DNA of 64,000 nucleotides, taken from Carnegiea gigantea. Lineage: Eukaryota > Streptophyta > Magnoliopsida > Caryophyllales > Cactaceae. Shown one piece after another: positions 35,389 to 49,400 of the stretch. The stretch spans positions 914,817 through 978,816 of the forward strand of contig JAKOGI010000026.1 of NCBI GenBank assembly GCA_029747015.1. The letters run 5' to 3'. The first letter of the stretch is position 1. Each line of letters begins with the position of its first letter. A program made the position numbers and the translations under genes. The notes under the pieces are model-generated. The model searched no databases, had not been told where the DNA came from, and was given only the letters and a program-made list of their open reading frames with translations.

Positions 35389-38300
35389 TCAAGCTTCCAG
35401 CTGAAACTGAGGGAACCTTTTTTCTATATCTGAGTACAACTCCCAAGTAGCTTCTTCTTTAGGGGAATGAGACCACTGAATAAGGACATAGACTGCAGCA
35501 GAATTTCCCACCTTGCCCAACCTTCTGTCCAGCACGACCACTAGTTCAGTAGCTAAGAGACCTTGATCATCCACCTCAGGAAGAGTGTTGCTGATAGGGC
35601 GAGATCCCACCTTCTTCTTCAATTGAGAGACATGAAAAACAGGATGTATCTTAGAATGGGAAGGTAGCTGTAGTTTATAAGCTACAGAGCCAACCTTAGA
35701 AATAACTTGAAAAGGACCAAAGAACTTTGCAGTAAGTTTATGGTTAGTTCTTTGAGCTACAGATTGCTGTCCATAAGGCTGTAACTTGACAAACACCCAA
35801 TCCCCTACCTCCAGTGCTCTCTCCGACCTATGTTTATCTGCTTGAGCTTTCATCCTTTGCTGAGATTTGGTGAGATGAAACTTTAGCAAGTGAATACAAT
35901 CTTCACGAGTTTTTAAACTCCTGCCTGCAGCCTCAACCTTGCTATCCCCAGATACATAGGGAATGTGCAGTGAAGGAGGTTGACCATAAACAACCTCATA
36001 GGGTGTTAAACCAATGGATGAATGCCAGTTAGTATTATACCATCATTCTGCTAGGGGTAGCCATAATACCCACTCTAATGGTTTTTCCCCACTCATGCAT
36101 CTCAAATACCCCTCTAGGCATCGGTTCACCACCTCAGTTTGACCATCACTTTGAGGATGGTAAGCAGTAGACATGTGGAGGTCCACCTGCTACAGTGTGA
36201 ACAGTTCCTTCCAGAAGCTACTTAAGAAAATCTTATCCTTATCACTTACAATAGTTTTAGGGAGGCCATGCAGTTTGAAAATATGCTCAAAATAGAGTTG
36301 AGCCGCAACGGCTGCAGTGAATGGGTGAGCTAAAGCCAGAAAATGAGCATATTTGCTCAATCTATCCACCACGACTAGAATAGTGTCTTTGCCTCTGGAT
36401 TTGGGTAGCCCCTCAATGAAAGCTAGGGAAACATCCACTCAGATAGCACCAGGAATGGGTAGAGGTTGCAACAACCCAGCTGGGGCCCAAGGTCAGCCTT
36501 ATTCCTTTGACAAGTATCACAAGACCTAATGTAATTCCTAATGTCTCTGCTGACCCCTTTCCAATAAAAGAGGCTACTGAGTTTCTTCTTGGTCACTTTG
36601 ACCCCAGAATGGCCTCTAAGGGGTGTATCATGAAAAAGTTGGATGATCTGCTGCTGTAAAGGGAAATGATTACCCACAACCAATTTACCCTTTCTGAACA
36701 GCATTCCTTGAGACCACTGATACTTACGGTGAGACTGTCCAGTGGAGAGATTTTGAATGAGCTGTTGCAATTCAGGGTCCTGACTCCAAGAGGCTTTGAT
36801 CTGATCTAAAAGATCAGTCTGTAGGTTGCTGATGGTCATAGAGAATAGCTGAGCTCCAGAAATCCGGGATAAGCCACCTACTGCTTGGTTATCCCTACCC
36901 TGCTTGTATGAGATTTCATAGTCAAAGCCCATCAACCTCGATAGCCACTTGCTCTGGAAGGGAGTAGTAATCTTTTGCTCCATAATGTACTTCAAACTGA
37001 AATGGTCAGTCTTGATAAGAAAATGTCTCCCCAATAAATAGAGCCTCCATTTTTCCACGGCCATTACTACATCCATCAGTTCTCTCTCACAGGTGGATAG
37101 AGATTGATGTTTAAGAGAGAGAGCCTTGCTGAGATAACCAATAGGGTGGCCCTCTTGCATCAAAACAGCACCTATTCCAGCTCCAGATGCATCAGTTTCA
37201 AGCACAAAAGGCTTAGTGAAATCCGATAAAGCCAATACAGGGGCAGTGATCATGGCTAGTTTCAGGTTTTCAAAAGCTAACTGGGCCTCATTACTCCAAT
37301 GGAATGCCTCTTTCTTAAGTAATTCAGTGAGGGGTCTGCTCAACTGCCCATAATTTCTGATAAATCTTCTGTAGTAACCTGTGAGTCCTAAAAATCCCCT
37401 TAATTGCTTGACATCACAGGGGGTTGGCCAGCCCTTCATGGCTTCTATTTTTTTTTTTTTTTTTTGGATCAGTGGACACCCCATCCTTGGAGATCATATG
37501 TCCCAAATACTCTATTTCCCATGTACCAAAAGAACATTTGAACATTTTGGCAAATAGGGAGTGCTGCCTCAGAGTCTCAAAGGCAGTTCTTAAGTGCAGT
37601 AAGTGTGCCTCCAAAGAGAGGCTGTAAACTAGAATGTCATCAAAAAATACTAATATGAACTTCCTCAAGTAAGGTTTGAAAATATGGTTCATAAGGGATT
37701 GAAAAGTGGAAGGGGCATCAGTCAAACCAAATGGCATGACTAAGAACTCATAGTGTCCATCATGAGTTCTAAAAGCCGTCTTTCTATATCATGAGGGTTC
37801 ACTCTGACTTGCCAATATCATGCCTGTAAGTCAATCTTTGAAAAATAGCTGGCCCCAAAGAGTTCATCCAACAGCTCTTCAATCACTGGTATGAGAAATT
37901 TATCCAACACTGTATGTTTATTCAGCTGCCTATAATCCACACACAGCCTCCATGTACCATCCTTTTTTTTTACCAAAACAATAGGGGAGGAATATGGGCT
38001 TTGGGAAGGCCTTACCACCCCTGCTGCCAGCATTTCTTGAATGGTCTTTTCAAGCACATCCTTCTGAAGTGCAGGGTATCTGTATGGCCTGACATTCACA
38101 GGAGAGGTTCCTGGCTTCAATATAATCTTATGATCATGACTCCTGTACGGGGGTAAGGACCTTGGTTCTTCAAACAGATCAGCAAATTCTTCTAGGAGAG
38201 CAGAGAACTGAGGTATTTGTGTTGCAGGGTTGTTATGAGTTGCCAATGGTTCCACATTCATCATTTGTAATGTGAATAGCTGAGCTGAGTGGATCATAAT

Positions 38301-39975
38301 CTTTTGCACCTTCTTCCCACTCATCCATTCGACTACAGATTTTTTTGTACCCCTTAGTAACACTCTTTTTCCTTTGTAAGAGAACTCCATCTTGAGTGCC
38401 CCAAAATCCCACAGAATAGGGCCTAAGGTGGATAGCCAATGTACCCCTAACACCATCTCACAACTCCCCAAAGGCACCAGTAGCATATCTGCTATGAACT
38501 CTTGTCCTATCAAGGACCAAGAGAAATCCTTGCACATGGTGTTACAATCCAGCTGCCGCCTATTGGCTATTGCTACAGGCAATGGAGGGATCTTTCGGAG
38601 CTCACAATGCAACCTTTTGACCACTGAGATGTCCAAGAAATTATGAGTGCTCCTAGAGTCTATTAGAATGTGTAGGGTTGTATTTTCTGCCTTGCTGTTG
38701 ACTCTCATTGTTTGGTATGAACTTGCTCCATTTAAAGCATGCAGGGAAATCAAGGGCATGTCTTCCTCCTTGACTACTTCTCCTTCTCCTTCCTCTTGCA
38801 ATCCTTCATCCTCTGCTAACTCCTCACTTCCTTCCTCCAAGATTTCCAGTTGATATACTTGTGCCTTGCATTTATGTCCTGGAAAAAACTTCTCATCGCA
38901 AAAAAAAACATAGGTTCTTAGCCCTTTTCTCCTCAATTTCCTTTGCACTCAGTATCCTTCCAGAGTTTCTTGGTTTGGAAGTGACAGACTGTGCACCACT
39001 GGCTGGTTGTAATGAGTTGGCTCTGGTTGCTGCGCGCGAAGAGGAGGGATAATCCTTGGATGTAAAATTCTGAGGGCTTTTGGAAAGATTTCTGTAGCTG
39101 CTAGTGATACTTCTCGAGAAAGAGGGAGGCCTCTCTAGGATAGGTTTGGTCTTCTTAGCAATTGAGACCATGGTAGCTTCCTATAATTTTGCTAGACAGT
39201 ACGCATCATGGATAGTTTGAAGTTTGAACATCCTTACTGCATTCTGAATTTCCTCACACAATCCCCCTAAAAAACAGCTAATAACATGATTAGCAGGTAG
39301 CTCCACTCTATTAAGTAAAGCATCAAATGACTCCTGGTACTGTTCGACAGTTCCTACTTGTTTGAGTTTCATCAGTTCAGCTAATGGATCGTCATAAGTT
39401 TGTGGCCCAAACCTAGCTGCAATAGCTCCCTTGTACTCATTCCACCCCGGCCATACCCCATTTCTGCTTTTTATAAACGACTGATGCCATAGTAAGGCTT
39501 TTCCATTCAACTGGATAGATGCTATTCTGACCTTAACATTGTCATTTGTACCTTCAACTTCAAAAAACTGTTCACATTTATAGATCCATCCCTAAACATC
39601 CTCTCCATCAAACTGTGGAAAATCGATTTTAGAGAGCCTTGAAAACGAAAGATTACCATTATTAGAGCTGTTACCACTGAATTCCGTTGCGATTTGTAAA
39701 ACCTGTCTGCTTAAACCCGTAATGAGCTCACTCAAATTTGAATTGATGCGATCTTGCTTTTCTTGCTGCTCCTCTAGTTGAAGTTTGATAGTTTGTTGGA
39801 ATTCCCTCCAAGCCGTTTGCATTGTTTGGCATACTTCCTCAATTCTGCGCTGTTCATTTCCCAGAGTGTTGTCGGAGATGGCCATTGATGAACTAAGCTC
39901 TTTAATGGAGGATCGATATGAGAACGGGAAGTTCTTCTGGTGTAAACGCAGGTCGAAACCTGCTCTGATACCCAT
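35389..39975 (-). pseudogene. Chromovirus gag-pol polyprotein, broken by stops and frameshifts
   Basis: Pieces in order on the minus strand are as follows. Gag at 39975-38893 includes a retrotransposon Gag domain and a zinc knuckle cut by a frameshift in an A-run near 38905 (NLCFF... then ...[11 protein letters not shown]). Protease reads [12 protein letters not shown], where the usual DSG is DSR. RT covers 38200-37414 ([25 protein letters not shown]) and RNase H has ETDASGAGIGAVLM. Integrase follows with an HHCC finger ending SCDTCQRNK and part of the catalytic core (DRLSKYAHFLALAHP). Last come a GPFQVISKVGSVAYKL module and a C-terminal chromodomain (VLIQWSHSPKEEATWEL) ending at 35389. The chromodomain places it among chromoviruses. 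It cannot encode its own mobility. Confidence 0.93.
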
Positions 39976-40250
39976 TGATAGGGCTTCTTCAGGAACCTAG
40001 TGTTTCAAAAAGAAGGAAAAGAAAGATTTGAGAGATGATTTCAAGAGAGAGAGAGAAATAGTGTATATTCATTCTGGCTGCCTTCATTACAATTGAGAGG
40101 GCATTATATCTGCTTACCTCTACTCAGCTTTCTCTCCCCTTACCAAAACAGAAATAACAAACTAACAAACTCAGGCCCCACACCCACTGGTTTCCCGCCT
40201 ACCCCACGCGCCCAGCACGTGAACTCTAGAAATTATATTGAGCTGTATCA
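39976..40250 (-). repeat. 5' LTR of the Gypsy element
   Basis: 275 bp, partner of 35088-35362, followed on its inner side by the primer-binding site at about 39958-39975 and on its outer side by the CTTAG duplication. Confidence 0.93.
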
Positions 40251-40421
40251 CTTAGAACCCTTAAAATGACATCCATGGCCATGGCGTACACAGTAGAAAC
40301 CTCTGTAGCCCTGAGCCGCTCACGATTCAGATTGTGCCATTCTTGCAGCAGGCAACACTGGAATGCAGCTTTCATGGCAGCCAAGAAGATGCACTTAAAG
40401 CTGGTCTCGCAACACTAGAAG

Positions 40422-43400
40422 TCATGTCATTTCTGGTGGGCTAGGATGCTTGTGGAAGTACGAGTCTTCAGCCTCTAAAACACCCTGCAAATCTTATTTA
40501 TTTATTTTGGCCCTTGGTGGGGGAGGAGTTGCTGACCTCTGTTAATAATCAAACATAAAATGGCTTGTAGGACTTGGGTGAAGGTTTCAAGTGTACCTTT
40601 ATGATCATGATTGCAGCCTCCTTGTGCAAAAGCTCGTTGTACTCTTGGCATACTAGACTCTGCATCAGTACAAATACGTCCAGATCACGGCACCCCCAAT
40701 TAAAGATGGAAAATTTTGAAGATTTCATGAGTGAGTCTAAAGATCTTGGGATTTTGACATACATGAACACAATTAGGGCAGCCTGTTTCTCCCGTACAGT
40801 GGCATGAGGTGAGCATATCCAAAGCAGCAGTTAACAAATCATTGAAAAACGGCTGAACCTATCTTACATCAAAATGCCTGTCATTAGTTAAGATTCAACG
40901 TGTGACTTCTTATCTGCCAGCACTTGGGAGACACAAAATCAAGTGGGAGGAAAATCCTATGAGTCTAGCATATTGCAAGAATGTGAAATATTCTACTATT
41001 GCAAAAAAGCAAAAGTTTACGCTGTTTCCATCACCAGTACAAGAAGAATAATGAAACACTTTTCTTTGTTGACAGAATTATTGAGTATCCAAATGAAAAT
41101 CTCTTTATTGGGCACATCTTATATACTGAAATGGATTTAAGGATATCAAGCTTATCAATGTTCCAACATACATGTTTTCAGCATTAATAATTCTTAACAC
41201 GAATGTAAATAAAATTCTAAAGTGGTGATGGCGACTACCCGCATTGAAAGACCTGTTCCTCCTGGGTGTTGATCATAGAGTAAGATTCTTTCAGGTATAT
41301 AGCGGGTCTCATGAGGATTTGCACACTCTGGAGCCAAATCAGAGGAGTCACATATCACATATCTGCATGTCCAATATTTAATAGCAATATTAAACAAAAC
41401 TAATGCATTTTTTTCCCCAGAAAACAGAAAACCGAAAGAAAGAAACAGAAAAAGCTGAGTGAGACAGGTTCATTACTAAACTTCAAAAAGTTCTTAATGT
41501 GCAGTCCTATGATCATTAGCAATATTGCAGTCCATTTCTTTCTCAGATATTGATGGACCCAAAGATTGACAGAAACATAGAAAAGAGTCAAAAGACAGCA
41601 AAATTAAAGACGGCACAGGAAGTTCAACCGGAAGTTTAGAAGACCAACAGAGAAGCAGCACCTATTGAAAATCACACAACTCGTGTGAAGTTCTCTTCAA
41701 ACGAGGAGAATTAACTAGTATGTGAAGTTTTCAGCTGTTTTCATTTGTCATTTACTAATTAAAATGGAAGAAAGGCTGTTGCCCCAACACCAGTTATCCA
41801 CTCACCAAAAACCTGAGCCACCTTAGCTGGCAGACTAAAAAAGGGAGGGGGAATGGCAGGGGTTCACTACTAGATACTTCTGCTCAGATCACAGCAAAAT
41901 CAGCATTTATCCCTCAGCGTACAACCCACGGGGGAGGGGAGGGGAGGGGAGGGAAGCTACTCATTTGAACCCGAGCTGCAAACAACTTAAACTACTATCT
42001 AGACACGTCCTCCGCAAGATCTACCACAGTACCTCAACATTTGTATTCATAAACATTTGCTTTCATGAATTTATGAAAACACATGCTTTTTAGATTCTAC
42101 AATCATAGTTACATTCATGCAAGCTATGTTCATTGTAAAACTGTATATGTTGCTTTGCTACAGTTTATACATATACATACATACATACATACATGTATGT
42201 GTACATTACATATATGCATGCCTTTTTTTTTTTTAATTTAAAAAGAGGATCATGCTTAAGAGAAGAAATTTTAGAGGTCCAAGTAGATGCTCCATGTGTT
42301 CGGAGGAGGAAGAAACTGTGGATCATCTTCTTGTACATTATCGGTGGGTTTCTTCGCTTTGGAATTTATCTCTCTCACTTATGGGGATTGGTTGGGTTCA
42401 ATCTTCTAATGTGAGAGATGTGGTGGTGGCTTGGAGGAGAAGGATGAAGAAGAGCTGGGTCCTTGGATTTTGGAACATGATTCCTTTGGCTATTTGGTGG
42501 GCTACCTGGAAAGAGAGGAATCGCCGTATTTTCGAAGACAAAATCTTGTCATTTCAAGATTTCAAGCTCTATTTTTTGAGGTTGTTGTATAGTTGGAGTG
42601 TGGGGCTTAGTGGTGATAAACAGTTAAATTTTTTGGCTTTTATCGATTGCATAATGGATGAGAGCTTAAGGGCATAATGTTTTTGTAGTGCCCCTTTTGT
42701 ACATGGGTGACATCCCCTTGGTGTCCTTTTTATACACATCTTTGATTACTTACCAAAAAATATATGCATGCCTTTTTTTTGGGGGGGGGGGTTGTTTTAC
42801 AAGGAGCCCATCATAGCAGAGGGAGCAGCAATAAGGGAGTTTATAGAAAAGGGTGCTTTTTTTGCTTGAGCGGCCACTAAAAGCAAGATCCTCACAGAGG
42901 ATATGCTTAAAAGGAGAAACTTTAATGGGCCAAGTAAGTGTTTTATGTGTCTTGAGGTGGAAGAGACCGTGGACCACCTCCTTATTCATTGTAGCTGGGT
43001 TTCATCACTTTGGCACTTGTCTCCATCCTTAGAGCAAACCATTCAGACAAGATCCATGAGATTTTCACGGATGAGATACGAGGAACTTCGAGGACTAGGG
43101 TAAGAAAAGGCTTTGTTGAGGATGGCATTATAATTTATAGGAATCATTATTTTGTGAATTTATTTCACATCAGTAATTAACACTGATGGCCCAGTAGGAG
43201 TGTCAAAACAAGTAATCCGAGATTTTAAATGTTTAGCAGCATTCCTCTGAACTCTTGTTTTAGTGCTATCCTAACTTCTAAGTTTGTTGCTATTACCCAT
43301 ACAAGTATTGTTCTATATTGAAACTTTCAACTGTTTGCAGTCTCAAACTTTGTAATTTTGCATTTCCTCTTCTATTGGTTATCCGTAGTTGCCCCACTAT

Positions 43401-46400
43401 GGATTAGTGATATGCTTAAATACTCTACATGTGAGTCTCCATATCAGTTTTATACAAATTGCATGAATTTGTTAAAGAGCCAAAGCCCAACTTTAGCAGC
43501 AGCTTAGTGCTATTGTTTCCGCTGCAAGATATCTCAGTATTTCTCAAAATCATTCTTTGATTTCCCAAAGATGTAGCAATCTCACTCAACATTTCTCATA
43601 CTATTTTTATCAAGTGGCCTTCTTAGAAACCTTCCAAAATTACACATGAGACTATTGTCTGGGACAGAGTGATAGATCCATTATCTCAACTAGATTTGAA
43701 AAGAAAGAAAGAAAATGCTAGGTTGTATAAGGTATTGCATGTAGAAAGAAGTAGCATACGCCAGAATTCTTGGACATGTGATGAGAATGCTCAGAAATGG
43801 AACATTTCCAGGTTCTTTGAATCCTGGATTCCTCTCATAATCTTATAATCACACCAATCTCCTAGCTGGTGCTTCGTCTCCGCGTGTAAGGGCCAAAGAT
43901 AGAAGTCATTGCATGCAGTCATTGAGAACTTAAAGAGGCAGAAGTGATATAAGCAGAAGCTAGGAAAGCTCGACAATGGCAACTTACAGAGGTACTACAT
44001 TCAGAACGGCGTGGGAAGCAGCATGCAAGCCTGCACGAAATGAATAGTTATTTCTCTCCACAGCTGTTTTAATTGAAGAAGGAACTCGAATCCAGACAGC
44101 CTGTGATGAAAAATTTTGTCAGAAAGCCTGGAACCAACACTTGGGAGACTCAAAGTAAATTTGAACTTGTCATACACCTGTGATTCATAAGAATATTTAG
44201 GAAGCACAAGATCAACAGTATCGAATACTATGTTACTTCCTCTCCAAATACGACGAAAACCAAACCAAGTAGTGGTTACTTTGCAGGAGTTTGTTTGGGC
44301 CGTAGTTGCGTAAGACCGGATCTTGGAAACTCTGGCTGGATAAGCCTGCACCATAACAACAGAAACAAAGATCAGCACCACTTTGAAGACATAACTGATA
44401 TTTAAAACGCCATCTTAAAAATAAGCAGGACTCATTCCGTGTCAAACCACAATGACTTGCAGAGACAACTGACATATACAATCGTTATCTCGAAAACGTA
44501 CAATATCACAGATTCAACATGCTTTTCTTTTTCTTTTTAACTTATTTAATCTGTTTGACTTTTTAGATAGAAATAGAATGCAGACTCTCAAGCCAGTAAT
44601 GCAAAAATACAATCACAACAAAGCAATCAGCAAAACAAGCAAATAAAATCATCCCAGGAATGGCTGGAAACCCACTCTCCCATATATATTTGCAATCTGC
44701 GGCTCTCTAATCTCTACCTGGAAACTTCTGTCAGTTGTGAACCAGAACATAAACACACTCTCTCTCTCTCTCTCACACCCCCCCCCCCCCCCCCCAACCC
44801 ACCCACACCCCAAAGCAATCAGCAACACAAGCAAATAAAATCATCCCATGAATGGCTGAAAACCCACTCTCCCATATATATTTGCAATCTACAGCTCTCT
44901 AGTCTCTACCTGGAAACTTATATCACTTGCGAACCAAAGCATAAACACACACACGCATGCAGGGGAGGGGGGGAGGGCAAGCACCTCTTAGTGTGTAAGG
45001 TTGCTCCGATGCATTTTAACGTCTATTTTCAATTTCAGAGATGGATATTTCCTACCTTCCCCACCCCCGCCCCCCCCCCCCAAAAAAAAAAAAGAAGTGT
45101 GGGGGAATGAGGTCCACTGATCAGCTTACCAGTTTACCATTTGTCGAAGTCAACAGCCAATCAGACTATCAGAGGCTGTCACATGCACAACCAAGTATAT
45201 TTCTATTGTTCTAGCACCCAATGTGTATTTAACAAGTCTAAGTCCATTTTCAAGAACAATCAGTTTACTTCGACAAAAGGAATACATATCTTTAATAAAG
45301 GTATAAGAGGAATTGCCCATTTTCAGTAGGCAGAATAAAAAATTTCCAGAAAAGGTATTCGTCATAACACTGAGCAAATTACATCGCTACTGCACGACCA
45401 AGCAGGAGGTCGCATGAAACTCAACGTTAACATGTAGCACGTTTCCATGATTATTTCCAGCAAATATTACATTTTCAACGACAGGGATCAATGATTTCAA
45501 TAACGATTATTACTCCCACCCCCCGGCATCAGGGGGGGGGGGGAATTCCCCCTGTGGCCGCAAAGCTACCACATGTTGCTCACATAGCTAAGGCTACCAT
45601 GTTGCATATTTAGTATATGTCTTAATTTAAATGAATAAATTTACAAGCAGCCAAAAGTTTAATTTATAAAAGTCATATTATTTGAATGTCCCCCCCCCCC
45701 CCAAAAAAAAAAAAATCCAACGTCAGCCAGCCCCTGGATGCCGGTAAAAAACAATTATTTGAACAAGAAAAATTTAGATTGGAAGACACAACAATTGCAG
45801 TCTCGCATTGGGTCAGTGATGACACAGTTAGATCATTATATCAACAAGGCTTGTTGAAGCATCCAATTAATAATACTCACAATCTATAAAACACCACCAC
45901 CACCAACCACTATGGATCCCGCCTGAGCAGGGCGGGGTGTAGATCTAGATGTGGGAGATCCTACCACCTAAAAGCAGACCAGCAAAGAAGCTGATCTCTA
46001 GAGGCCCGCAAAAAATTGTGGAAAAGAATTTGTTGGCAGATTAAAGTATTGTCTACAAAAAAGGTATAGAAGTCACATAAATTACAAGCAAGCAAGCACT
46101 GCAAAGGGATTTCAACTTCCACATACAAGTTCACCTCCAACGACATCAATGTCAGTGTAGTCACGAGTCTGTGTATAATACTTCAAATCTGCTTTTTGGC
46201 AAAAGGCAGTCTTGTTTGATAAATCCAACTCCTTCACTAGATAAGTCTTCCCCTGGTTCATATAGACTGCACCTTCATATACCTGGCGGTTATAAAGATT
46301 GGGAGAAAGTGAATGCACAAAGGACCAAAACACAATCGGTACTTATATCCCAGGTGCACAAGATTGGGATAACTATGATATGATCACTGAAAAGGTCTCG

Positions 46401-49400
46401 ATTAAAGAAAGATTTAAAACAAGATTACAGTATCCATTTGTGGGATACTTTTATCTTCGGTTTGGATATTCTAATTATCTTCACTGAACAAGCAACAAAA
46501 AGGAAAAGAGGTGTATGATCAAGTAAAACTAAAGGGACCTGGAAAAAAGCCCTGCTTTCTTCAATCTCTTCAAGAACTTCATTTTTTTGTATGTCAATCA
46601 CTTGGTATTTCTCAGATTCGATTGCACGAATACTAATTGCACGGGAAGGTGACTTCTGTGAAACAAACAAAAAGGAAGGAAAGAGTTCATGAGATAAAAA
46701 TGCTGAACCCTGTAACATAGAAGACAAAGCCTCTAGCTCCAGCACACAAAGTGTAAGTTCATGACAGAGAATGGAGAAGTTCATGATAATATAAGGTAGA
46801 ATTCATGACATAAAAACAAAATGTCCTAGATACCAACTGCTGCTGCAAGCAGAAGCACACACGGTGTAGGATCCTTGGGGACAGGTTCAAAAGATATTCA
46901 TGCCACACCCAGAGAACATACCTCTCGCCCCATGTAGCTCCATATTTTAGCGGCAGAATCACGGGAGGGATCAGAAGATAGATATCCCCGGCTTTCAAGC
47001 GCTGCAATGGCACTATCTAAACCAGGACCAAAGTACTTCTCGTCATGTATTAAACTTAGCGGATACTCAATAGCAGCACAGATTAGATGCTGCTCAAGAA
47101 CCTGCATGAGTAGCATGTAGCCAAATCAAATGGATACAAAGCCAAGCTTTTGAAGCAGGTCCCAGTGATTTGTACTTATTCATTGCATTTCCAGAACCAA
47201 ATTTGAAAAATGGATACCTTTGGGTTTTGAGAATCTACATGGCAGCACTCGATAGGACTCTGGAATAGCTTAAGTGGAAATTTCATAAAATACTGATCCA
47301 GAGGTCCTTCAAATGCAACATACACAGCAAGAGACGGCTTCCCCCTTCTCCCAGACCTACCAGCCTGTTGCCACAGGCTGGATCACATGCATATGAAACT
47401 GATGACGAAAATGAATGCAAAATCAAAGTTTAATAAGATTCGACAGTGACAAAGCCACACTATACCTGGCAACACTACCAGGAAAACCTAGATGCAAAGT
47501 GACATCAATGTGACCAACATCAATGCCCAACTCAAGAGCATTAGTAGCAGCAATCCCACAGAGCTTCCCACTGAAGAACTCACTCTCTATTCTCCTCCTA
47601 TCCTGCTTCATTGCAAGGGAAATAAAACAAAGATGAATATTTGCAGGGTGGTTAGGTATTGGAATTTTGACATTTTGTAAGAAATATACGTCCACTGGAC
47701 ATGATCTGATCTTATTTCAGCATTACATATAGAAATTTCTTTTCCATGGTCATAATCTGATTTCAAGATTAAAAAAGAGGGGATATTTCATTTGGTACCC
47801 CTATATTTTTCAGAAGTCAACGCTGCGTCTCTACTGATGTCTGCATTGAAGCATACGTTCAACATAGCAGTTGAATGGCACTAATGGTTATTTGACTCCA
47901 TAGCTACCATCTTGTAGAAGTGATCATTACTGCGGCATATTGTTCAATATTCATCTCCAGAACATTAAAATCTTATACGCGTTTTTTTTTTTTGGGGGGT
48001 GGGGAGACAAGTCATGATTTCATGACAAATCGACAATGATTTCCAAAGATCAACCTCTTAAGAAAATAGCATCAGAAGACAATCCTATGAGGGTAGGACA
48101 CCCTACACAAAACTGAAAGAACGAGAAAAGCTCACAATCAAACCTTATCAAGGAAAACTTAGTGTCCAGCCAAGAGGTACTGACATGAAACCCTATTTAT
48201 TAGTCCATCCATATCCAGTGGAGCTATTTTCATGAATATAGAGGGTTATGTTTTCAATCCATATACATCAGGGTACAATGTATAGCAGCTACATTAGGTA
48301 GCATTAGTACATTTTTTCCATTAACATAGCTGGTTTTATGTTGGTTTCATGGCATGAGCACATAGCTTCAAGTCATGCACATTTTTGTCAGTGGCAATAT
48401 GCACGTGGCTTTCATTTATCATCCTAACAATGATCAAGCAGTTTCTAGTAGTGAAGATAAATATACATTTGTCACGTAACGTTTGTGTTTTAACTATAAA
48501 TACCTCTCATTTTTAGAAAACATTTTTTCATACACAACACCAATGAACATATAAGAAAAAGGTTTCTTGAAAATAATAGTCACGGAATAACAATGCAATG
48601 AAAAGGCAGTAAAGAAAAAGAAAAGGCTACAAAATTACCTTAATAATTTCTCCATTATATTACTTGTTCTGTTGTTCATACTGATGAGCATATATTTTTT
48701 GTGTGATAAGCATGTTTGTCTTTTCTCATTTCTCAGGTTTAAGCATTTATTTTCAATGGTGGCCATAAAATAAAACAGAAGTGAAGAAAAAAATAAAAGG
48801 GACAATGGTGGGCATTAGTTCATCTTGTAATGAAAGTGCCGCATCTGACCCTGGTTCCTGAAGCTGCATGGAAAGCTGCATGGCCCGAAGACCATCATAT
48901 AATTTGATATAACATTTGGGAAGAATGATATGTATCTTGTATGTACCCATAATCTTATATACTTCATGCATCCCATCAAATGGGCGCCAGATAGGAAATA
49001 TATATACTTTTTTAATGAGAGCACCTTCTAATACATTGTTTTCTACTGGTTTTAACTTTTAATGAGAGTAAAGAGCTTACAAAGGTAAAGGGACTCTATT
49101 TGGGACTGCCTTAAAAGGGGCGGAAAAAAAGCAACTAATTTTATGGACGGATTTCAATTTTGCAAATCTGTAATCCAATCACCCCTTGGTTTGATGGGTC
49201 TTCACAGCAGACCTTGTCAATTCAAAACATTCGTGCAAGGCATTGTTGGAACACAATTTCTTACAATATAGTATATATAAAAAGACACTCCCACTGATAT
49301 TTGAACTTTTACTTAAAAAAAAATCAAAATTAAAGTCTACTAACCTCAGGAACATAACCGGCACGATATGCACAAATGGAGTCAACAAGATGAGGGGCTG

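Larger units (their letters stand above)
35088..40250 (-). mobile_element. Ty3/Gypsy chromovirus, complete but degenerate
   Basis: 5,163 bp with two 275-bp LTRs (35088-35362 and 39976-40250), each with TGATA...TATCA-type ends. The target duplication CTTAG is perfect (35083-35087 and 40251-40255). On the minus strand the primer-binding site ATGGGTATCAGAGC follows the 5' LTR, and a polypurine tract AAGGGGAAGGCAA (35363-35375) precedes the 3' LTR. By eye the LTRs differ at about ten positions, so this insertion is several times older than the Copia element. It lies 171 bp beyond the HRQ1 stop codon, in the same orientation as HRQ1. Confidence 0.95.

Noticed and set aside
40549..40770. A 73-codon frame as the HRQ1 C-terminus
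   Set aside because: Exon 26 has a GTACAC donor after MIIK, and an in-phase last exon (GVLEAEDSYF...) lies at 40422-40484 and matches the family better.
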